Shown: piece after piece, positions 58,189 through 64,000 of the stretch | How the letters are laid out: every line of letters begins with the position of its first letter | Numbering within the stretch: the stretch's first letter is position 1 | Origin: Collinsella sp. | Lineage (GTDB): Bacteria > Actinomycetota > Coriobacteriia > Coriobacteriales > Coriobacteriaceae | Length of the DNA stretch: 64,000 nucleotides | Direction: 5' to 3' | NCBI GenBank assembly: GCA_019414045.1 | Contig: DXMW01000004.1 | Location: 1 to 64,000 of the forward strand | Notes under the pieces: model-generated | Told to the model about the DNA's origin: nothing | What the model saw: only the letters and a program-made list of their open reading frames with translations | The model's database searches: none | Made by a program: the position numbers and the translations under genes

Positions 58189-60063
58189 ATGATTGAGTTG
58201 CTCAGGCGTTTTGGTGGTAAGTTTCGCCGATATATGGTGATTGGCCCTGCGTGCAAGTTGATCGAAGTGATTTTTGACCTGCTGACGCCGCTGGTGATTG
58301 CCCAGATGATCGATAAGGGCATTGGCTCGCACGACGTTAATGCCGTTATCCACTACGGCATGGTACTTGGCGCCATGGCTGTGATCGGCATCTCGTTTAC
58401 GCTCGTCTGCCAAAAGATGGCGGCGCTCACCTCGCAGGGCATGGGTACTGACATTCGCGGCGCACTCTACCAGCACATCAACAAGCTGAGCTATGCCGAG
58501 CTCGACCGCTTTGGCACGCCCTCGCTCATCACACGCATCACCAACGACGTCAACCAGGTCCAGCTTGCCGTGGCGCTGGGCGTGCGCATGCTCATCCGCT
58601 GGCCTTTCCTGGCGGTGGGCTCCATGGTCGCGGCCCTTGCCATCGACCTTAAGCTCGGCATCATCTTTTTGATCTGCACGCCCGCTATCGGCCTGGTGTT
58701 TTGGTTTGTCATGGCGCGCTGCATTCCCTACTACAAGCAGCTGCAGGCAAAGCTCGATTGCATCGCGCTTATCTGCCGCGAAGGTCTTTCGGGCGCCCGC
58801 GTGGTTCGTGCGTTTGTGCGCGAAGACCACGAGCGCGAGCGCTTTGCCCAGGCCGCCGACGACCAGGCCAATACCGCCATCGTGGTGGGCAAGCTTTCGT
58901 CGATTCTCAACCCTGTCACGTTTCTCGTGATGAACCTGGGCGTGTGCGCCATCCTGTGGGTGGGCGGCATCCAGGTCAACGTGGGCGAGCTCACGCAGGG
59001 CCAGGTCATGGCGTTTGTGAACTACATGACGCAGACCCTCACCTCCATCGTGTACGTCGCCAACCTGGTCGTGGTCTTTACCAAGGCGAGTGCCAGCGCG
59101 TCACGTATCAACGAGGTGCTCAATTGCGAGCCGAGCATTACGGACGAGGGCAACCAGCTGGTCGCGCTGCCCGAGTCGAGTGACCTGGCAAGTGGCGCCA
59201 CTCCGGTTCCCGCGTTGAGCTTGAGTCATGCGAGCTTCTCCTTTGGCGCTGGCGCTGCCAACGCCGTCAACGATGTGACCCTGGAGCTCCCGCTGGGCAA
59301 GACGCTTGGCATTATTGGCGGTACGGGCAGCGGCAAGTCCACGCTCGTCTCGCTTATCCCGCGCCTGTACGATGCGGGCGCCGGCAGTGTGAGCGTGATG
59401 GGCGCCGACGTGCGCACCTGGCCGCTCGATCAGCTGCGCCATGTGGTCGCGACCGTTCCGCAGCGAGCGTCGCTGGTGAGCGGCACCATCCGCAGCAACC
59501 TGACCTGGCGTGACGAGTCGGCGACCGACGAGGAGCTCTGGGCGGCGCTCGACATGGCGCAGGCGAGCGAGTTCGTGCGCAACAAGCCCCAAGCCCTGGA
59601 TGCCCCGGTCGAGGCGGGCGGCAAGAACTTTAGCGGCGGTCAGCGCCAGCGCCTGACTATCGCGCGCGCCTTAGTGGGCTCGCCGCAGGTTCTGATCATG
59701 GACGATTCTGCCTCGGCGCTCGACTTTAAGACCGACGCGGCGCTTCGCCACGCCATCCGCGAGCGCAGCGTGCGCGGTGCCGCCGAGGGCGGGCTGCCGC
59801 TCACGACCGTCATCGTGAGCCAGCGCGTTTCGACCGTGCGCGACGCCGACATGATCTGCGTGCTCGACCACGGCTCGGTCGCGGGCCTGGGCACGCACGA
59901 CGAGCTGTACGCGACCTGCCAGCTCTATCGCGAGATTTGCCAGTCGCAGCTTCGTCGCGAGGAGCTCGAGGGTCAGCAGGGGAGCGTGACGCCCGCGTCC
60001 GTCCCAAGTCCCGCATCCGCCCCGGCTGCCCCGGCATCCACTTGCGCAAAGGAGGGCTGCTAA
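58189..60063 (+). CDS. ABC exporter half-transporter, subunit A (second pair)
   Basis: This 624-residue type IV ABC exporter subunit has six membrane helices and a nucleotide-binding domain with Walker A GGTGSGKST, signature FSGGQRQRLTIARAL and Walker B LIMDDSASALD. The catalytic Glu is again Asp, so this is the degenerate-site partner of the next gene. The C-terminal tail is Pro/Ala-rich (SVPSPASAPAAPAS). The ATG at 58189 follows TAGGGAGC; an in-frame TTG at 58156 lacks a ribosome binding site. It is closely similar in plan to the gene at 36156 but has no adjacent MarR gene. Substrate unknown. Confidence 0.92.
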   Translation: MIELLRRFGGKFRRYMVIGPACKLIEVIFDLLTPLVIAQMIDKGIGSHDVNAVIHYGMVLGAMAVIGISFTLVCQKMAALTSQGMGTDIRGALYQHINKLSYAELDRFGTPSLITRITNDVNQVQLAVALGVRMLIRWPFLAVGSMVAALAIDLKLGIIFLICTPAIGLVFWFVMARCIPYYKQLQAKLDCIALICREGLSGARVVRAFVREDHERERFAQAADDQANTAIVVGKLSSILNPVTFLVMNLGVCAILWVGGIQVNVGELTQGQVMAFVNYMTQTLTSIVYVANLVVVFTKASASASRINEVLNCEPSITDEGNQLVALPESSDLASGATPVPALSLSHASFSFGAGAANAVNDVTLELPLGKTLGIIGGTGSGKSTLVSLIPRLYDAGAGSVSVMGADVRTWPLDQLRHVVATVPQRASLVSGTIRSNLTWRDESATDEELWAALDMAQASEFVRNKPQALDAPVEAGGKNFSGGQRQRLTIARALVGSPQVLIMDDSASALDFKTDAALRHAIRERSVRGAAEGGLPLTTVIVSQRVSTVRDADMICVLDHGSVAGLGTHDELYATCQLYREICQSQLRREELEGQQGSVTPASVPSPASAPAAPASTCAKEGC

Positions 60064-61923
60064 ATGAATCCGTATACTTCTTCCGGTTCGGTCGCCACGA
60101 TGACGGCCAACGTGTCCGGCAACGATAACCTCAACGACTTGGGTGACGGCCCGCGTCAGCCCGGCGACCCCGAGCGCTACCCCGTGGGCGCGGTAACTCG
60201 CCGCCTGCTGGGCTACGTCCGCCCGCATCGCATTTCGTTTACGGCGTCGTTTGTGAGCGCTGCCATCTCGGTGATCTTGCAACTCTATACGCCCATCCTC
60301 ATCGGCGAGGGCATCGACCTCATCGTTGCCGCCGGGCAGGTTGACTTTGACGCGCTGCTGCCGCTCGTCACCAAGCTTGCGATTGTCGTGGTGGGCGCGG
60401 CGGCCTTCCAGTGGCTGCAGGGCTACTGCGTCAACCGCCTGTCCTACGAGACAGTGCGCGACATGCGCGTGGAGGCGAGCGACAAGCTCAGCCGCATGCC
60501 GCTCAGCTTTATCGACAGCCATGCCCATGGTGACCTTATGAGCCGCGTAGTCAACGACGTCGACCAGGTGGGCGATGGTCTGCTGCAGGGCTTCACGCAG
60601 CTCTTTACCGGCGTTATCACCATTGTGGGCACGCTCGCGTTTATGCTCTCCATCAACCTGACCATGACGCTCGTGGTGGTGCTCGTCACGCCGCTTTCCA
60701 TCTTTGCCGCCGGCGCCATCGCCAAGCTCTCAAATAAGAGCTTTACGGCCCAACAGCGCATCCAGGGCCAGCTCGGCGGCCATATCGAGGGGTATGTGGG
60801 CGAGCAAAAGCTCGTGGACGCGTTTGCCTACGGCCCGAGCGCTCAGCAGCGCTTCGACGCCCTCAACGCCGAGCTTTATGCGGCAGGCGAGCGCGCGCAG
60901 TTTATGGGCTCGCTTTCCAACCCCGGTACGCGCTTTATCAATAACATCATCTACGCCGTGGTTGCCGTCATCGGCTGCGTGGGCGTGATCACGGGCGTGC
61001 CCGCGGCGCTCACGGTGGGCGGCGTGCAGATTTTCCTGTCCTATGCCAACCAGTACACCAAGCCGTTCAACGAGGTCACCAACGTCATTACGCAGATCCA
61101 GACTGCGTACGCCTCGGCGCGCCGCATGTTTGCGCTGCTCGATGCGCGCGAGCAGGAGCCCGATGCGACGGATGCCGCGGAGCTTGCCGCCCCGAAGGGC
61201 GAGGTCGCCTTTGAACATGTGGACTTTAGCTACGTGCCCGACCGCAAGCTGCTGCAGGATATCTGTATTGAGGCCAAACCCGGCATGCGCTTTGCCCTGG
61301 TCGGTCCCACGGGCTGCGGCAAGACGACGCTCATCAACTTGCTGCTGCGGTTTTACGATATCGATGCCGGACGCATCATGGTCGATGGCCGGTCTTCGCG
61401 TGATTACACGCGTGCAAGCCTGCGCCGCGCCTTTGGCATGGTGCTGCAGGACACTTGGCTGTTCGAGGGCACGGTGGCGGAAAACATCGCTTACGGTTGC
61501 CCAGATGCCACGCGCGAGCAGGTTATCGAGGCGGCCAAGCGCGCGCATGCGCATAAGTTTATCGTGCAGCTGCCAGGCGGCTACGATACGGTCATCGGTG
61601 AGGACGGCGACACGTTTAGCCAAGGCCAAAAGCAGCTGTTGTGCATCGCGCGCGTCATGCTCACCGACCCGGCTATCTTGCTGCTGGACGAGGCGACCTC
61701 GAGTATCGATACCCGCACCGAGCTGCAGGTGCAGGCGGCATTCGACGAGCTCATGGCCGGTCGCACAAGCTTTGTAGTGGCGCACCGCCTGAGCACCATC
61801 CGCAACGCCGACTGCATCCTGGTGATGCGCGACGGCCAGATTATCGAGCGCGGCACGCACGACGAGCTGCTAGCGGCAGGTGGCTTCTACGCCGAACTCT
61901 ACCGCAGCCAGTTCGCCCAGTGA
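60064..61923 (+). CDS. ABC exporter half-transporter, subunit B (second pair)
   Basis: The 619-residue partner subunit has a 50-residue polar N-terminus, the membrane domain, and then a nucleotide-binding domain with Walker A GPTGCGKTT, altered signature FSQGQKQLLCIARV and Walker B LLLDEATSSID with the catalytic Glu. The start codon directly follows the previous stop (TAAATG) and has AAAGGAGG upstream, so the two are co-translated. The same division of labour as in the 36156/37894 pair indicates a heterodimeric exporter. Confidence 0.93.
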   Translation: MNPYTSSGSVATMTANVSGNDNLNDLGDGPRQPGDPERYPVGAVTRRLLGYVRPHRISFTASFVSAAISVILQLYTPILIGEGIDLIVAAGQVDFDALLPLVTKLAIVVVGAAAFQWLQGYCVNRLSYETVRDMRVEASDKLSRMPLSFIDSHAHGDLMSRVVNDVDQVGDGLLQGFTQLFTGVITIVGTLAFMLSINLTMTLVVVLVTPLSIFAAGAIAKLSNKSFTAQQRIQGQLGGHIEGYVGEQKLVDAFAYGPSAQQRFDALNAELYAAGERAQFMGSLSNPGTRFINNIIYAVVAVIGCVGVITGVPAALTVGGVQIFLSYANQYTKPFNEVTNVITQIQTAYASARRMFALLDAREQEPDATDAAELAAPKGEVAFEHVDFSYVPDRKLLQDICIEAKPGMRFALVGPTGCGKTTLINLLLRFYDIDAGRIMVDGRSSRDYTRASLRRAFGMVLQDTWLFEGTVAENIAYGCPDATREQVIEAAKRAHAHKFIVQLPGGYDTVIGEDGDTFSQGQKQLLCIARVMLTDPAILLLDEATSSIDTRTELQVQAAFDELMAGRTSFVVAHRLSTIRNADCILVMRDGQIIERGTHDELLAAGGFYAELYRSQFAQ

Positions 61924-62044
61924 GCAAGCTCGTGGGGCAAGTTAATCAATCGACAGACGGTGGTTTACATCTGTCACGTTAGTACTAAGATATTCATCTA
62001 ATAAATTGCATTAGTGGCTTTAGTTTTGGGGGAAACGAGGCAAC

Positions 62045-62602
62045 GTGACTATGACGTGCTCTTTGGTGGTCAACAGCAAGAGCGGTAATACCAGGATGGT
62101 TTCGGGCGCGATCAAGCGCGCTCTGCAGGCTGCGGGCGTTGAGTTTGTCCATGCCGCGGCATTGAGCGACGATGCGGATGCAGATCAGGTTGCGCTCGAG
62201 GCGCAGGGCGCCTGCGCGGCCGACACGGTGCTCGTCGGTTTTTGGTGCGACAAGGGCGCGTGCACGCCTTCGGTCGCGGCATTGCTCTCCGCCTTGCACG
62301 GTAAGCGCGTCTTCCTGTTTGGCACCTGCGGCTTTGGGGCCGATCAGAGCTATTACCAGCAGATTATTGATCGCGTAACTTCTAATTTGGCTGGGGATGC
62401 CGAGCTTGCGGGCTGGGCGATGTGCCAGGGCAAGATGGGACCCGCGGTCAAGCAGCGCTACGAGGCCATGCTCGAGCAAGATCCCGAAAACGCGCGCTAT
62501 AAGATGCTGCTCGACAACTGGGTTGCCGCAAAGGACCATCCCACCAAGGAAGATCTGGACAACATGGCTGAAGCCGCCAAGAAGGCCGTTTTGGGTGAGT
62601 AG
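62045..62602 (+). CDS. Flavodoxin-family protein (BilS-like)
   Basis: This 185-residue flavodoxin-fold protein has the FMN phosphate-binding loop NSKSGNTRMV near the N-terminus. It is followed by LVGFWCDKGACTPS, LFGTCGFGADQSYYQQI and CQGKMGPAVKQRYEAML. These segments resemble, from memory, the small flavodoxin-like group that includes BilS, the partner of the bilirubin reductase BilR. No bilR-like gene is in the window, so a general electron-transfer role is equally possible. GTG 62045 follows GAAACGAGG; an ATG two codons later is an alternative. It is monocistronic with a terminator after it. Confidence 0.8.
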   Translation: MTMTCSLVVNSKSGNTRMVSGAIKRALQAAGVEFVHAAALSDDADADQVALEAQGACAADTVLVGFWCDKGACTPSVAALLSALHGKRVFLFGTCGFGADQSYYQQIIDRVTSNLAGDAELAGWAMCQGKMGPAVKQRYEAMLEQDPENARYKMLLDNWVAAKDHPTKEDLDNMAEAAKKAVLGE

Positions 62603-62644
62603 CTTCGTCGTTCGCGGTCCTTCGTGCAAAACAATACAAATGTG

Positions 62645-62672
62645 AAAGCCTCGAAGTTCTTGAGGCTTTTTT
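62645..62672 (+). terminator. Terminator of the flavodoxin gene
   Basis: AAAGCCTC pairs with GAGGCTTT, followed by six T. Confidence 0.85.
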
Positions 62673-62784
62673 CTTGACACTTGTGGGCACAACCGCTGCA
62701 AGCGTTTGGGGCGACATTTTCCATCACCCCTATGACGAGGCCGTCCTGGACGACACGCTCTCATGCGTTCGCTTGATGCATTCA

Positions 62785-62990
62785 GAGTGGGACGGGCTTT
62801 CCGGATGGATGGGGTTTCGGAAAGTGCGTCCCAGAATTTGCCTTTGGAGTGGGACGCAGTTTCCGGTTGAGGGCTCTGGTGGAAACGATGGCCCACAATT
62901 TGAGCCCGGAGTGGGATGCAGTTTCCCAACGGGGCCGTAAGCGGAAACTGCATCCCGCTCCGGACGTGAATTCTGGGACACGGTTTCCGG
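62785..62990. repeat. Cluster of alternating inverted GTGGGA repeats
   Basis: Seven related half-sites of about 20 bp alternate in orientation. One type is GAGTGGGACGCAGTTTCC-like (62785, 62847, 62909, inverted at 62943); the other is AATTCTGGGACACGGTTTCC-like (inverted at 62815 and 62881, direct at 62969). Neighbours pair into three hairpins. No gene is seen in the 62603-63226 gap. Confidence 0.8.
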
Positions 62991-62994
62991 ATGC

Positions 62995-63020
62995 AAAAAA
63001 GGCCACATGACGTGGCCTTC
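62995..63020 (-). terminator. Minus-strand terminator for the sulfatase gene
   Basis: Read on the minus strand, AAGGCCAC pairs with GTGGCCTT and is followed by a T run. It lies 200 bp past the sulfatase stop. Confidence 0.75.
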
Positions 63021-63075
63021 GACTTATATATGTTCAGCGGATACCCCTATGACAAGCCGCGCTCCAACACCGAGG

Positions 63076-63206
63076 CGTCTGCCCGGCGGCGCGGAATGTA
63101 AGGTTCATCGCGAGTTCCGCACGAGCCGGAGAGCACTTAATGTGCTCTCCGTGCGAGCAGGACTGTCCGAGCAGGGAACCTTACGTTCCGCGCCGCCGGG
63201 CAGACG
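63076..63206. repeat. Composite palindromic element, family A, copy 3
   Basis: The 31-nt arms (63076-63106 and 63176-63206) match at 30 positions, the other being a G-U pair. The inner stem GGAGAGCAC/GTGCTCTCC (63128-63136 and 63142-63150) closes TTAAT. The intervening strands CGCGAGTTCCGCACGA and GAGCAGGACTGT match copy 1 at 10588. Confidence 0.85.
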
Positions 63207-63226
63207 AACCAGTTATGAGTGACCCG

Positions 63227-64000
63227 CTACTTGATCTTGGTCGTGCCCGGTGCCAGGTTGGGGTCGGTCTCGTTGGCCTCGGTCTGGAAGTGCTCGGTGT
63301 ACACGTTCTTGCCGTCGCGGAACATCTCGTAGTATTGCATCTTGGCGTAATCATCGCGCGCCTTGGTTGCGGCTGCGGCAGCGGCGTCGTCACCGGTGAC
63401 GTTGGAGGAGAGCGCCCAGCGCAGGCTGGCGTCCTCGTAGCCCACCGAGTTGATGGCGGGCAGCGACTCGCGCAGTGTCATATGCGCCTTCTGATAGTCG
63501 GAAAGCGGGGCGCCGATCAGCTGCATCAGCTGGGTGGACAGGTAGTTGGTGGACAGGTCGTCGACCTCACTCGTCTGGTCGCAACCGGCAACGTCGTAGT
63601 TAGCCCAGATGATGTAGTCAGTCTGCCACAGGCGTTCCTGGTGCGTGGCATCATCCTCGCCGGTAAACCACTTGTCGTTGAACTTGGACGGGAAGAACGG
63701 CTGGTGGTCGCCCCAGAACACCACGACTACCTTACGGTCGAGCTTGCTCAGGGCGTTGAGGAAGTAGCGAAGCGCCTGGTCGGACTGCTCGATGCACGAG
63801 ACGTACTCGTCGACATCGGACAGCGTGCCGTCCTCGACGGTCTTGGCGTCCAGATCGGTCGTGTCGATGTTGAGGTGCATCTGCTTATCTGCCGGCAGCA
63901 GGCCCGTGTCGTAGCCCGAGTGGTTCTGCATGGTCACATCGAAGATGAACTGCGGGTCGGCGTTCTGGTCGAGCAGCTCAAGAATCTTGTCGTAGGTAGC
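63227..64000 (-). CDS. LTA synthase-like sulfatase-family membrane protein (3' part)
   Basis: Only the C-terminal 257 residues are in the window; the gene continues past the right edge. FIFDVTMQNHSGYD and VVVFWGDHQPFFPSKF are the conserved catalytic-domain segments of the alkaline phosphatase/sulfatase superfamily, as in lipoteichoic acid synthase and related phosphoglycerol transferases. The expected N-terminal membrane helices are outside the window. The residues after about 170 of the visible part (TKARDDYAKMQYYEMFRDGKN region) are typical of the tail in this group. A role in transferring glycerol-phosphate-like groups to wall or membrane glycolipids is inferred. Confidence 0.85.
   Translation of the reverse strand, partial: ATYDKILELLDQNADPQFIFDVTMQNHSGYDTGLLPADKQMHLNIDTTDLDAKTVEDGTLSDVDEYVSCIEQSDQALRYFLNALSKLDRKVVVVFWGDHQPFFPSKFNDKWFTGEDDATHQERLWQTDYIIWANYDVAGCDQTSEVDDLSTNYLSTQLMQLIGAPLSDYQKAHMTLRESLPAINSVGYEDASLRWALSSNVTGDDAAAAAATKARDDYAKMQYYEMFRDGKNVYTEHFQTEANETDPNLAPGTTKIK

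Noticed and set aside
62785..62990. Possible CRISPR-like array
   Set aside because: Units alternate in orientation, spacing is irregular, and there are no cas genes or unique spacers.

Overview
The window is GC-rich bacterial chromosome with dense genes, strong AAGGAG-type ribosome binding sites, LPXTG-type wall-anchored proteins, BspA-like repeats, PTS-based sugar uptake and several heterodimeric ABC exporters. Together these suggest a gut Coriobacteriia (Actinomycetota), most like Collinsella. This is inferred from protein style and repeat content, not from a marker gene. There is no rRNA operon, CRISPR array, prophage or intact insertion sequence. RNA genes are one tRNA-Ser(UGA) and the small SRP RNA.

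Layout. 1-2179: a small membrane protein, Hsp20 and a WalJ-type metallo-beta-lactamase-fold protein. 2228-6605: the housekeeping run tilS, hpt, ftsH. 6782-10481: an aminotransferase, a YcdX-type PHP phosphatase and an RlmD/TrmA-family RNA methyltransferase. 10916-13337: a polar amino acid ABC importer (binding protein, permease, ATPase) behind a clear promoter and operator-like dyad. 13648-17941: an EF-G-like GTPase with altered G motifs, a secreted DNA/RNA nuclease and a LacI regulator. 18356-24348: a sugar locus with PTS IIBC, a GatZ/KbaZ-like protein without its usual partner, transaldolase, split transketolase and PTS IIA. 24491-34901: larE, a HAD phosphatase, a second LacI regulator, glmS, a GntR regulator divergent from a YeiH-type exporter, a degenerate NtrC-like regulator, a small membrane protein and a nitroreductase. 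35196-46770: a small unknown protein, a MarR-controlled ABC exporter pair, cysE, a DedA protein, a branched-chain aminotransferase, lemA, a TetR regulator, tRNA-Ser and a TadA-glycerate kinase fusion. 47402-58000: a surface region with a 7.8-kb adhesin gene split by two frameshifts, the SRP RNA and two tandem coiled-coil LPXTG paralogues. 58189-64000: a second ABC exporter pair, a flavodoxin-like protein and the 3' part of an LTA-synthase-like sulfatase gene.

Two themes stand out. First, intergenic spaces carry many palindromic elements. Some are REP-like and share a GGGACAG core. Others are composite: long perfect outer arms whose sequence differs from copy to copy, conserved unpaired strands, and a short inner hairpin. 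Three full copies of one such family (10588-10726, 42951-43075 on the minus strand, 63076-63206) and a half copy are present. Second, the adhesin carries a G9 tract in its signal-peptide region and a G7 tract exactly where its reading frame breaks, which suggests phase variation, although a sequencing or assembly error cannot be excluded.

Metabolically, the PTS locus would feed a phosphorylated sugar through the GatZ-like protein, transaldolase and transketolase into central metabolism. glmS supplies amino sugar for the wall, and the exporters, nuclease and anchored proteins act at the cell surface.
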